This document shows positions 1 through 10,800 of a DNA stretch of 64,000 nucleotides, piece after piece. A program made the position numbers and the translations under genes. The notes under the pieces were generated by a model. The model saw only the letters and a program-made list of their open reading frames with translations. It was not told the DNA's origin and ran no database searches. The stretch's first letter is position 1, and each line of letters opens with the position of its first letter. This DNA is from Tubulanus polymorphus (taxonomy: Eukaryota > Nemertea > Palaeonemertea > Tubulaniformes > Tubulanidae), in contig NC_134029.1 in assembly GCF_964204645.1 (NCBI RefSeq), positions 9,166,850 to 9,230,849 on the forward strand. The letters run 5' to 3'.

Positions 1-345
1 TTATATATGAAATGTTCTCTTATAGAAAGAAATATAGGAAAAAAGTATGAAAGAAATTTATATTCTTCTAGTTGCGTTTTTTTCCAGTGCTTCGCCCTTA
101 ATCGAAAGACGCGATGGGTAAATTATCGTCGTCCCATCCATCCATCGTTATATTTGACGTTTTCACTTTTAAGATGGCGGACTGGTGACCTTTTCGGGTT
201 TTTTTAATACCCATTTGTTTAAATCCATCAAAATACTTTTGAACTCGCTTAGGTCGTCATAGCTGAGATTGTACTATGTTGACATCCAAGTGACGAATAG
301 ATTTAATCTGAAATGCTCTACATGTCGAAAATCGTGACGAAAGGC
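1..345. other. No gene recognised
   Basis: AT-rich sequence left of the mobile-element nest. A short open frame at 7-207 has no recognisable domain. I see no supported feature here. Confidence 0.5.
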
Positions 346-762
346 TAAAGGCTGGCTTATGTCGACAAGCAACGCGACGCCTACCGACTCCTGCCGACGC
401 AACTGAGAGCAACCGCGATCGCTTATTTCGACTGCGCTCCGATCCGCAGCAACTGAGGCCGACTAGCGGGATATGAGATCCTCCCAGTTGCTTCCCTGCT
501 TATGTCGGTTGCGATTGCTGGCAACTGCAACGGCTCAAATGGTTTCGTGATAAGTACTTCGAGAATAAATTTGAATTATTAGGAAATATATTTCTATTAG
601 AAAAGCTATTTCTTTAAGACTTTGATCTTTCTGATTCTGTTTTGAATACAATGGCTAGCGACATCTATAAAGAATAAGATGGCCACTCACACCATAATTC
701 TACCCATTTCGTTTCTAGATCTTCGGTCCGGTCCTCTGCCGTGCTGAAGGTTTGGTTTACGT

Positions 763-1383
763 ATGGAATTGCTTGAATTTTTGAAAGTTATTGGTTTAGG
801 TTTAGGTTTATTTTATTTCGCTCTAACCAAACATTGGTACATAGAGGTTACAAGAATTTGTACAATAAAATGTCGTGCAATAGATAAGTCACTTTCAGAC
901 GTCGATTACAGACTCTCGGCAATTGATGCGTACTACGAAGAATTAGAGATGTACACTAGAAGAAACTCTATCCGTATTTTTGGACTCAACGAACTTCCAG
1001 ACGAAAATCCGCTTGAAAAATGTACGAAATTTTTCAAAGACTCCCTGAACATTGATATCAATCCGTCTGGCATCGACCGAGCGCATCGAATAGGAAAACC
1101 ATCTAGAGACCCGCGTGTTCCGAGACAAATGATCGTCAAATTTGTGCGTCATACCGACAACGAGCTGGTTATCAAGCAGCGTAGAAAATTAAAAGGATCC
1201 AAAACTAGTATCTCTGAGGATTTAACCCGCGGCAGAGCTCAATTCCTGAAGTACCTGAACAAACATCAAGCGGTTTCAGCATCATGGTCGAATGACGGTA
1301 AAATTATGGCCATCATTAACAACATGAAGCACCATCTTAGTGGCTATGCAGATTTTGATGAGATATTGAATCGTGTATCCTAA
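763..1383 (+). CDS. LINE ORF1-like nucleic-acid-binding protein
   Basis: This 206-residue frame precedes the LINE ORF2 on the same strand. From about residue 66 it reads RRNSIRIFGL, followed by an IDRAHRIG block, an IVKF strand and an LKGSKTSISEDLT segment. That order is familiar from L1-type ORF1 proteins, which coat element RNA with an RRM-like fold. The first 55 residues include a hydrophobic stretch atypical for ORF1, so the true start may be internal, or the 5' end may be truncated or fused. About 290 bp separate it from ORF2; a 66-codon frame between them (1471-1671) has no recognisable domain. Confidence 0.7.
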   Translation: MELLEFLKVIGLGLGLFYFALTKHWYIEVTRICTIKCRAIDKSLSDVDYRLSAIDAYYEELEMYTRRNSIRIFGLNELPDENPLEKCTKFFKDSLNIDINPSGIDRAHRIGKPSRDPRVPRQMIVKFVRHTDNELVIKQRRKLKGSKTSISEDLTRGRAQFLKYLNKHQAVSASWSNDGKIMAIINNMKHHLSGYADFDEILNRVS

Positions 1384-1674
1384 TTTGATTAATCCTGTCA
1401 AATCATAATTCCTTGATAACAATTATTATTTAGCATCTTAAAATTATTTAGGAGGAGCTAATCCTTTCATATGCTCGTGGCTTTAGTTACTCGGTATGGT
1501 TTATTGCTAATAGTATGTGCTGTGATCACATATTTTCTACATCGTCAATTTTTCTTTGTTTTCATTGATTTTTTTGTGTATACATATGCGTACTTTGTTC
1601 ATAATGAGCGAAATTTATTATGTAACGGTGAGTGCCGTCGAAGTATTACTATCACGCTTCAATTCCACTAGCAG

Positions 1675-4611
1675 ATGGCCAGTCATGCACATCCTGAGTT
1701 TATCGTAGGTTCAAGTAGTAAATATTATAAGGATTTAACGCAATTATCAAAGTTTGGATTATCAAACTTCTCCTTGTTTCATCTAAATATAAGGAGTTTT
1801 AATAAGAATTTTGAGAATTTGCAATTATATTTACACTCCCTCTGTTTCAATTTTGGGATTTTAGCTTTTACTGAAACGTGGACTAAACTTCAACATGACA
1901 ACAAGTCAATGTATAATTTGCCTGATTATGAGTCGATTTTCATAAGTAGACAGGATACACGTGGTGGTGGAATAGCGATGTTTGTCCACAACACCATTAA
2001 ATTTAGGATACTGGATGATTTTACATGTGTAAATGACACATTCGAAAGTTTATTTATAGAAATCCAATTACCACATAATATGTCAAAACATATTGTTGGC
2101 ACTATCTATCGACCGCCTGATGCAAGTGTCAATAACTTTAATACTGATTTTCTACCACTCTTAGAAAACTTAACTAGAGCAGGGCGTAAGTGCTTCATTT
2201 TGGGCGATTTCAATATAAATCTTTTCAACGCCGACTCTCATAAACCGACTGGAGATTTTATTTTTAATATGCTTTCAACTGGTTTTACGAATTTAATAGA
2301 TAAGTCAACACGAGTAACCGACAGATCTTCTACTCTTATTGACAATATATATTCAAACTGTTATTCTAGTTTCGATGCAATTTCAGGGATTCTGATCTAT
2401 GATATATCTGACCACTTTCCAATTTTTGCAATTATGCCAGAAATCAAAGTCAACCATACATCAACTAGGACAGTTAGTTATCGAAAAATGTCAGATCATG
2501 ATATCGCTCGATTTAAACGAAAGCTAATTGCACATGATTGGACTCATGTGTTTAATATTCATGATGCTAATGTTGCCTATAACTCTTTTTATGATGTATT
2601 CTATAAATACTACACGGAATGTTTCCCTATAATCAATAGAAAGTTTTCGATATATAGGGACAAGAAACACGGATGGTTTTCTAACGGTTTATTGATTTCT
2701 TTGAAAAAGAAGGATTCTCTTTATAGAAGATACCTGTCTAGTAAACTTCAAACTGATAGAGATATCTACAATAGATATAGAAACGTTTTTAATACTTGTA
2801 TCAAAAAGGCTAAAACGCTTCACTATAACTCTATGTTAAACAATGCGAGAGATCCCAAGGAAACCTGGAAAATAATTAATGACCTAATTAATAGAAAATC
2901 ATCAAATTCTAAATATCCTGATGTTTTTGAACAGAATGGTGTTATGTACAAAAATAATGTTAGTATAGCCAATGAATTTAATAAGTGTTTTGCACAAGCG
3001 GGTCCAAATCTAGCCAATGATATTTTACCTACTAACAAAACATTTTTCTCTTTTCTGGGTCCGCCACAACAAAATAATATCTTTTTCTCTCCCACAGATT
3101 CTTTGGAAATTGAAAATATTGTTTCAAAATTTAAAAATAGTAATAACACTGGTCATGATGGTATCAATCAAAAGATCCTTAAGAGAGTAATTGACGCTAT
3201 ATCTCGGCCGTTAGCTCATATTTTAAATCTAAGTTTGATTAATGGACAAGTACCTGAATCCTTCAAAATATCTAAGATATTACCTTTGTTCAAATCTGGA
3301 GATGTTTCACATTTTTCAAACTACAGACCAATATCAATACTCCCATGTATTTCCAAGATCTTAGAAAAAGTAGTTTACAAAAGAGTTATAAGTTTTTTGG
3401 ACAAGTATAAAATACTATCTCCATGTCAATTTGGATTTAGAAAAGACCATTCCACCAACATGGCTATTACTGTTATCATAGATAAAATTATCAATAATTT
3501 AGACAATGGCAAATCAACTATAGGAATATTTTTAGACCTTTCGCGTGCATTTGATACAGTGAATCATGAAATTCTATTGTCTAAACTTTGCCATTATGGC
3601 ATCAGAGGTACGCCATTACTCTGGTTTAGAAACTATCTTTCAAACCGTTTTCAGACTGTTCTTTTTAAAGAGACTACTAGCACTAGCTATCCTGTATTCT
3701 GTGGAGTGCCTCAAGGATCTATTTTGGGGCCGATCCTTTTCTTATTATATATAAATGACCTTGCAAACGCATCAAGCATTTTTAATCTTATCATGTTTGC
3801 TGATGATGCTAATGTATTCACTTCTCATATCAATATTAATGAGTTAACTATAATAGTAAATACAGAACTACACAAACTGAATATCTGGTTTCGGGCAAAC
3901 AGGCTTTCATTGAATTTGAAAAAGACTCATTTCATGTTTTTCAGTCGTGCTAAACATAAACACTCAATTTCTATCAAAATCAACAATATGTCTATATCAC
4001 AAGTCTCGACAACAAAATTTCTAGGCGTTCAAGTTGACGACCAGCTTACTTGGAAGTCACACATTAATAGCATCTGTACTAAACTATCACGGTTCATTGG
4101 TATAATGGGTAGACTTTATGGAATTTTGTCAAAAACAACTTTACTGCAGTTGTATTATTCTTTCATTTATTGCCATCTCACCTATTGTAATATTGTATGG
4201 GGTAATACTTATCCTTCAAACTTAAGAAAGCTGGAACTTCTCCAGACGAAAGCGGTCCGCATTATCTTTAAAACCGATTTTAGAGCCCATACCTCACCAT
4301 TATTTAAGTCTGCAAAAATTCTTAAATTGGCAGATATAAACAATTTTCAAATTGGACAATTCATGTATCTATATGTCAATAACAAGTTACCTGAGATGTT
4401 CAATAATTTTTTTAAGACGAATGACGTTGGATACAACGCTAGAAACAGCAACAACATCCGCCCTGACTCATTCAAATCAAATCTAAAAGGTTTTTCAATA
4501 AAAGTCAACGGTCCAAATATTTGGAATATTATGAATGATTCAATTAAAAACTCCCCTTCTATTGAAAGTTTCAAAAATCGAACAAAAAAAATTTTACTTT
4601 CTCATTATTAA
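1675..4611 (+). CDS. LINE ORF2: AP-type endonuclease and reverse transcriptase
   Basis: The frame is uninterrupted for 978 residues and starts just after an in-frame TAG. The N-terminal endonuclease shows LNIRSF (37-42), TETW (66-69, catalytic Glu), GDFN (177-180) and SDHFP (245-249). The reverse transcriptase carries YRPIS, GFRKDHST, a DLSRAFDTVNH block, CGVPQGSILGP and FADDA at 708-712. It nicks target DNA and copies element RNA. The C-terminus (YCNIVWG, LRKLE, then an IWN-containing end) matches the Jockey/CR1/Daphne-like group, but the clade cannot be fixed by eye. The 3' region has a long TG-rich tract and an AAAT-rich end near 5080. The intact frame suggests a young copy. Confidence 0.93.
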   Translation: MASHAHPEFIVGSSSKYYKDLTQLSKFGLSNFSLFHLNIRSFNKNFENLQLYLHSLCFNFGILAFTETWTKLQHDNKSMYNLPDYESIFISRQDTRGGGIAMFVHNTIKFRILDDFTCVNDTFESLFIEIQLPHNMSKHIVGTIYRPPDASVNNFNTDFLPLLENLTRAGRKCFILGDFNINLFNADSHKPTGDFIFNMLSTGFTNLIDKSTRVTDRSSTLIDNIYSNCYSSFDAISGILIYDISDHFPIFAIMPEIKVNHTSTRTVSYRKMSDHDIARFKRKLIAHDWTHVFNIHDANVAYNSFYDVFYKYYTECFPIINRKFSIYRDKKHGWFSNGLLISLKKKDSLYRRYLSSKLQTDRDIYNRYRNVFNTCIKKAKTLHYNSMLNNARDPKETWKIINDLINRKSSNSKYPDVFEQNGVMYKNNVSIANEFNKCFAQAGPNLANDILPTNKTFFSFLGPPQQNNIFFSPTDSLEIENIVSKFKNSNNTGHDGINQKILKRVIDAISRPLAHILNLSLINGQVPESFKISKILPLFKSGDVSHFSNYRPISILPCISKILEKVVYKRVISFLDKYKILSPCQFGFRKDHSTNMAITVIIDKIINNLDNGKSTIGIFLDLSRAFDTVNHEILLSKLCHYGIRGTPLLWFRNYLSNRFQTVLFKETTSTSYPVFCGVPQGSILGPILFLLYINDLANASSIFNLIMFADDANVFTSHININELTIIVNTELHKLNIWFRANRLSLNLKKTHFMFFSRAKHKHSISIKINNMSISQVSTTKFLGVQVDDQLTWKSHINSICTKLSRFIGIMGRLYGILSKTTLLQLYYSFIYCHLTYCNIVWGNTYPSNLRKLELLQTKAVRIIFKTDFRAHTSPLFKSAKILKLADINNFQIGQFMYLYVNNKLPEMFNNFFKTNDVGYNARNSNNIRPDSFKSNLKGFSIKVNGPNIWNIMNDSIKNSPSIESFKNRTKKILLSHY

Positions 4612-4762
4612 TCGTTACAGTTTATTCATGAAAATAATAATAATGATAATTATGTATAAGGTGCAATGACCTTCTCAAATGGTACTTACTTATGCTCATA
4701 TGATGTATGTATAACCTTGGAATAAACTCCAAGGTATAACTTTATGTATTTATATGTATACA

Positions 4763-4895
4763 TTTTTGTGTGTGTGTCTACTTGTAAATGTGTGTGAATA
4801 TATGTGTGTGGTTTTCTGATATGTGGTGGGTGTTTTGGTGTGTGCGTGTGTGCTGCTTGCTTGCGAGTGTGTGTGCGTGTGTGTGTGTTTGTGTG
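4763..4895. repeat. TG-rich simple repeat in LINE 3' region
   Basis: Imperfect (TG)n tract with interruptions, directly after the ORF2 stop and probably part of the element's 3' untranslated region. Open frames on both strands here are simple Val/Cys or Thr/His runs produced by the repeat. Confidence 0.85.
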
Positions 4896-5175
4896 TATCA
4901 TGCGTATTTCATCTCTATTTGTTCCTTTTGGGGTGCCTGATATTACAAGCTCTGCTTTCCTCTGGTTGCCCTGCTGTTATTTTACATCAGTTTATATATA
5001 TTTTGTATGAACCAAATTAATCATCTATTGTAATTTTGTCTGGTATTTATTTATTGATGTAAATTATTCAGGAAATAAATAAATAATTTATAATTTACAA
5101 AACTTAAAAACAAGAAAACAGAGATACACATAGAATAGAATAATAATAGAGATAACAGATATGTATACATGAATT

Positions 5176-5455
5176 TTACTTAAGTAGCTTGAGACCAGCA
5201 TTTACAAATCTAGCGAGTTTAATTAATATATTGTTATTTACAGCATTAAATAATTGTGACATTTTAAAAGTGTTTGGTCTATTTACATAAAAAGGTGTTA
5301 AGAAAACTCTTCGTATATTGTATAGTTTGGAACACTCAAAAAGAAAATGGAATTCATCACCGATTTTGTTAAGACTACAATATGTACAAATACGTTCGTT
5401 TCTATCAATATTTACATTGCTAAGTTTGTTTGCATCTAATTTACGGCTATTGACT
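5176..5455 (-). pseudogene. Antisense fragment: C-terminus of a second LINE
   Basis: On the minus strand this stretch reads through about 93 codons to TAA at 5176. It contains RNERICTYC, then DEFHFLFEC, an RRVF stretch and a terminal LLK. The CxxC...H...C arrangement is typical of the C-terminal tail of many invertebrate LINE reverse transcriptases. Nothing upstream continues it, so it is a 5'-truncated remnant. It lies head-on to the 3' end of the intact LINE and comes from a different family, because that ORF2 tail lacks this Cys/His motif. Confidence 0.75.
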
Positions 5456-5507
5456 GATTACTAATGACGCTAACTAGCGGTCATAATTTGTACTATGTAT
5501 ATTATAT

Positions 5508-6077
5508 AAAAATTCCGTGCAATATACCATGCAAAAAATATATTGCTTCGTTTCTGCGTCCGCAAAAACGAAATTTACCGCGCAGAAACGAAGTTCGTTT
5601 CTGCGCCCGTTTTGGCGAGTTTGAGCGCGCGGTGATTTCTCGTTTTTGCGCCGCGCAAAACGAAGTCTGCGTGGCGCAAAAACGAAATTTACCGCGCAGA
5701 AACGCGCTAAAACGAGTGCAGAAACGAACTTCGTTTTTCGAACTTCGAACTTCGCCAGGGTTCATCTCGTGATACTAATTAAAACGAAGTTCGTTTCTGC
5801 GCTCGTTTTAGCACGTTTCTGCGCGGTAAATTTCGTTTTTACGCGGCGCAAAAACGGACGCAGAAACGAAGTTTGTTTTTGCGCGGCGCAAAAACGAGAA
5901 ATCACCGCGCTAAAACGCGCCAAAACGGGCGCTAAAACGAAGTTCGTTTCTGCGCTCGTTTTGGCGCGTTTCTGCGCGGTAAATTTTTTGCGCCACGCAG
6001 AAACGAAGCAATACATTTTTTGCATGGTATATTGCTCGGAATTTTTTTTTTAAACTTGGCCCTAATCAGCCACCATA
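5508..6077. mobile_element. Foldback element with AACGAA-word inner repeats
   Basis: Arms at about 5508-5558 and 5996-6046 are near-perfect inverted copies, each holding GCAATATACCATGCAAAAAA or its complement. The interior is built from short words around AAACGAAGTTCGTTT and TTTCTGCGC in both orientations. It includes two direct copies of a roughly 50-bp unit (near 5781 and 5936). The right end runs out to CCTAATCAGCCACCATA at 6077, which almost matches the end of another foldback at 19665-20202. The matching left terminus is missing. No coding potential. Confidence 0.7.
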
Positions 6078-6295
6078 GGATACGGCTTGCGACGAGTCGG
6101 TAGGCGTCGGGTTGCCGTCGCAAGCCGGCTTATGTCGAACCGATAGAGCAGCAACTGGCGGCCTCTCGTAGACCGCTAGTTGCCGCTAATCGGCGATAAA
6201 CCCAGTTGCGTCGGTAGGCGTCGCGTTGCTTGTCGACATAAGCCAGCCTTAAAGTATGTGACGATAAGGACTTAACCAAGTTAGTATGTATGTAC

Positions 6296-6385
6296 AGCAT
6301 CTTCACCCGTCAAGGGATTCGAACTCACTAAGCTAAAGTCGTTCCCGAACTGAGCGATACCAGATACTGGCAAGCGAGGATGTTA
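6296..6385 (-). repeat. tRNA-derived SINE-like fragment
   Basis: On the minus strand the segment has a B-box-like GAGTTCGAATCCC (plus 6313-6325) and, about 30 bp before it, an A-box-like CGCTCAGTTCGGG. Spacing and order fit an internal Pol III promoter. It does not fold into a clean cloverleaf by eye, so a SINE head or tRNA relic is likelier than a functional tRNA. Confidence 0.45.
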
Positions 6386-7601
6386 TGTACAGTGGAACCT
6401 CTGAAGGACTATTGCGTGTTATGTACAAAATAAAAATCCCAGGCCAAATCCTCGCTCATTTACAGTTTGATACGTATCATCGGAAGCAACGATCCTTTTC
6501 TAACGAACTTTCGGTTATAACGACCGACTTAAAATAATTCAACGTCCAACATTCGGTAATGTTTAAGTACTGAGGCATGTGGTCGAAAAATGAACTCAAG
6601 AGACACGTTACGCACTCCCTCGGATCGGTTGGAACCCAACGTTGACGGATTCAACGTTTAGAAACAACTGTCAAACGAATATATAAAGCTTATACTGGTT
6701 CAAAAATATAGTCGTTTCTATAGGGTCGTCAGTGTCCTGTTTTATTATCTGAATATTTCGCTTAATTTTTTGAGTATATTTATCTCAAATAAGTGTTTAA
6801 ACTGACCAAGTGGGTATGTAAACCATTTTACATTTACACTTGCCAAGAATTGACAGAAAAGCTTTAGAATTGAAAGGAGACTCCGCAGTATTGTTACTGA
6901 TGTCTATTGATTTCTGTCTTGGATCGTTTTGGGGGATTTATTCTTTTAAATATGTCGCTTACATTAATTAGTTCACAGGAATTCCGCTGGTGCCAAAATT
7001 TCAAACCTATTCGGGGGTAGCCTACTTCGAACAATCATGAACAAGTGATTGATGTTGAGCCTGGGATACCCCATGTCCATCCTCTAATTCAGCATCTGAG
7101 GTACGGAGACTACACACAAGCGCAATAAACGATGTGGCTTCGAATCCGGAACATCCATGACTCCCATAACCCCTAGACCACTCTGAATCAGAATCCACGG
7201 CTACCCTCTAACGGTTTCTGTTGACATTTTCTTAATATAAGACAAGACGCTTTTTTAGATTAAAAGATTAACAAAATTTATTTCAGTAGCTTTTCTTAGG
7301 GTTTCACGGCTTTTATTTTACAATATCTTGTATATATATATTCGCTTGTATTATGTGAAATTTGCAAAAACAATATTCTGACCTAGACATGTAGGTATTA
7401 CTTAACTATATAATACTGGAAACTGACAGTTATCACTTTTTGGAATGCAGAAAACAGACAATTCAATACTGTGGATTCGCTCATAAGCTGCCGATACCAA
7501 AAAGGTTCCGCTCGTTAAAACTGGAAAACTATCATCATCCTAACTTATTGTTTTACAGGTTATTTAACATTTTTCATCTTTTACGACAAAGTTTTGTCGA
7601 C
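6386..7601. other. Region downstream of the giant gene
   Basis: No coding exon recognised. On the minus strand, AATAAA occurs at 7312-7317 and 7277-7282, about 290 and 325 nt past the stop codon at 7602. These are candidate polyadenylation signals, so 7270-7601 may be the 3' untranslated region. Confidence 0.4.
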
Positions 7602-7876
7602 TTAAATATCAGCACCTGCGTTGTCATAGATTTCGGTGAATTCCGGTAATGCAAACTCTTCCCGCCCGCCAGCAGACGGGGTCGCTTGTGAAATCCTTCT
7701 CGTCGACGGGGCGACGCTGATCATATCCGGTTCAATGCGTCGTCTGTGTTGCGTGTTGCTGCACAATATTACTAACAACAGTATGAAACAGCCCAGCGAT
7801 AACAATATCGCCCAAACGATCAAAGCTATGAACATATTTCTGTTGATAAACGTTGATTTATAATCAGATTGCGCCC
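7602..7876 (-). CDS. Giant gene exon 49: transmembrane helix and tail
   Basis: The last exon encodes a short extracellular piece, a hydrophobic helix starting near MFIALIVWAILL, a basic stop-transfer QHRRR, and a tail of about 52 residues ending GADI. The tail has an IYDNAG tyrosine motif and several Ser/Thr next to Arg. A single span with the N-terminus outside follows from the signal peptide. Confidence 0.88.
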
Positions 7877-10800
7877 CTAAAAGAAAACGATATATTCACT
7901 TACTCATCTGAAATCTATCGATAAACATTCGTTACTAAACCCAAGACTAACAACGATTAGTCTCGAAAACTAATCCAAAACCCCTTAGAGCGAAATGAAA
8001 TTGATAAGAAATTTCACAACGAAAGAAATCGGTCGCACGAGAATCGTTGTACAGGGACAACAGGATAAGAGACAATTTTGAGCCTGAGCTTTTTATCTTA
8101 CTCTTTCACGTGTCCAGATTATGGCGCGCCAAAGCGTCACAAATCCGAGATGTTATAAATTCATTTTCTGTTCAAGACGCCTTTCCGTTCTAGCATACCA
8201 TATGTAGATTAACTTACCTGTTGATGGTTTATTATTTTCGTCCTCGGATGGCGCGTAGCACGTCGACGTGCCTTCAAAATTCATACAAATCTCTGATGCT
8301 TTGCAACGACTTGGGGACTCGCATTCATCTATGTCTAAAAGAAAATAACGAAATCGCAATTTCATGAGTATTTACATTACTTACTAATATGTAGTATCTA
8401 TATAGTAAAACAAAAAGGAATAAGCCATTATTTGCATGTAAAAGCTTAGGGCAGGCATTTTGATTTTCATATTCTATTTCAGAGTGTTAAGCATTTCATT
8501 TCAAATGATTACCGGTGCATGTTTTATTGTTGTCGGATAACGTGAATCCCTTGCCACAACTGCATATCGGTCTACCTTCCGAGTGACCACACGTTCTCGT
8601 GCAACCGCCATTATACATGTTGCATTCGTTTACATCTACAAATGCACGTAAATGCAAAAATATACATTTCAAGTTCTGTTGCAGACTTCCCCGCAACCCC
8701 TTGCCGAGGAGAAAGCTTAATTGGCATTTACCTAAACAGGTTTTTCCGTCCTCTTGTAGTTTGTATCCGGGATTGCATTTACATTGAAACCAAGGAAACT
8801 GATCTATGCATAGATGGTCGCATCCTCCATTGTTGTTACCACATTTTGTCACTGAAAAATTTGAGAATTCGATCAGTGTATGTAAATCATGATTATTAAC
8901 TCAATCAAGTAATCTCGATATGATAAGTGCATCGAACAAACTGTTGTAATTTATCAAATAAACTAGAAATAAAAATAGATAAATGAATAAATATATAAAA
9001 CCTCTATACCTTTGAAAGCTCCAGGCGGCCCTTGTTGGCCAAACGGACCCGTAGCACCAGTAAATCCATCGTCACCTGGGGGCCCTTTGTCTCCACGTTT
9101 GCCTTGTGTACCGCGATTTCCCGTAACGCCTGCAAGACAATGATTGAATTATAGTTCATCGAAATGTTAGTGCAAAAACGTAACTAATCGGATTAAAAGT
9201 AAACCAGTTGGATAAACTAGGGAGTTTGTCGTACTTCCCTAAATACCACCAACTCTTATCTAAGCATGAGCTAGGAAATATAATTTTACCTTTTATTCCA
9301 GTAATACCCATTGGTCCAGCGTTTCCCGGTGGTCCGGGAATACCCCTCGAACCTGTGACTCCCTTTTTACCAACAGGTCCTTGGTTGCCTTGTTGGCCAT
9401 CTATACCCGGAGGTCCGATTGCACCCTGATCTCCGGTCTGTCCCTTCGGCCCTTTTATTCCTGCATCTCCTTGTTCACCTTTAACGCCAGAAGCACCCTA
9501 ATATATACAGGAAAAACAAATGACAATCAGTAAATGACGCATTGGCAATTGCACTGTCAGTAATCGAAATAAATGCTGAAGTTTCTGTCTGGATTACCTG
9601 TGCCCCCGTAGATCCACCGGGACCGTCCGGGCCAATACCTCCTTGTACACCGGAAGCTCCGGGCAATCCTTGGGCACCCGCATCTCCAGTTGCACCGGTT
9701 GCTCCGGGGCCACCAATAGGAGGCAGTACGTATTCAGAACCTAATGTACAAATCATATGATAATCAAAACCAAATTTTTTCACATTTCCCATCAATCTTT
9801 TTTTCTAGTATTTTTTTTTACTTTTTATTTGTATTCCCAATTTAACCAAAATATATTTCTCGCAGTCCACTTTCCTTTTTCTCGCATAGTTCAACTCCTT
9901 AATCGATTTTATTTCGTCATAAATTTAGTGTATGTTAAATCATCTTCCGTCCTGACTTTTTTTGTAAAACGTGAATGAAATCCGAAGAATGAAATCCGTT
10001 GAGTTCAAACTCACTTATATCGGCGTTTATCGGGTACAGTTTTGTGTAGGAGATGCCGGTCTCTTGTAAAACTTGACCTTCAGTGGGTACCTCTTCGTTT
10101 TTCAGATTACGTATCTCGATGACGTCCGAATTGGGCGGCGGGGGAATATTCAAATACTTGAAAGTAATGGGGTTGTCACCGATGGTTGTAAATCCAATAT
10201 AATCGCCAGTTTTCACAGTTATTTTGTTCGGCGGATAAACCTGAAAAACATGACCAGTATTCTACTAACTCACAAAAAAATAATGCATACTCACGACTGA
10301 TAATTATTCTGTGATACAATCAAGGTTGTAAACAGTATGTCACAAATGCAATTTCAAGCTCAATGTGATCTTCATCATGCATTCTACACGCTGTTTTGAA
10401 ATTAGAGATCCTTGCATAATTTACGACTGATCTCTCAAATATTTTGTAAATTTGCTGATGATTTCTCTGGGCAAGTGAAATTTTCAACGAATTCGACTTA
10501 TCTATCGCTGGGTAAATACCTATCAAAAACTGTTCACTTTTTTGCTACAGCAACATTTTCACGGGGTTAGTACATATCTTTTTATGTACTACGCTTGTTA
10601 GAAAACGTTTCGTACCCTGTATTCACGCGGCCCCGAGGGTGCAGAAAACGGCACTTCGCCGACCAGAGCGAAGTATTCGCCTTGTCCAACATTCACCGGG
10701 CGCCAGATTTGCAGATTTACCGACTCATTATTGGCTAGGTAAGCGTTGAATCTCTGTACGAATCCGTCGTTCGGTATCGGTTTTCCGCGTACAATGTAAG

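Larger units (their letters stand above)
349..6249. mobile_element. Harbinger-like inverted termini enclosing a nest of mobile DNA
   Basis: The left end at 349 begins AGGCTGGCTTATGTCGACAA. The reverse complement of the right end at 6249 starts identically and stays identical for about 40 bp. Both ends are flanked by TAA (346-348 and 6250-6252). A 3-bp TWA target duplication is the usual mark of PIF/Harbinger DNA transposons. The inside is not a transposase but a LINE, an antisense LINE fragment and a foldback element. I infer a small non-autonomous Harbinger element (remnants near 349-540 and 6083-6249) into which later elements inserted. The right remnant contains an 11-bp stem (CGGCTTGCGAC with GTCGCAAGCCG). 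Alternatively these are two separate copies that happen to face each other. Confidence 0.6.

Noticed and set aside
5464-6053. Several overlapping Arg/Lys-rich frames on both strands
   Set aside because: Generated by the repeated AAACGAA/GCGC words of the foldback element.
7125-7160. GGCTTCGAATCCGG resembling a Pol III B box
   Set aside because: An extra base disrupts the consensus and no A box lies at the right distance.
9208-9429. Plus-strand frame with Pro/Gly-rich end, and similar at 9542-9760
   Set aside because: Antisense shadow of the giant gene's collagen exons.
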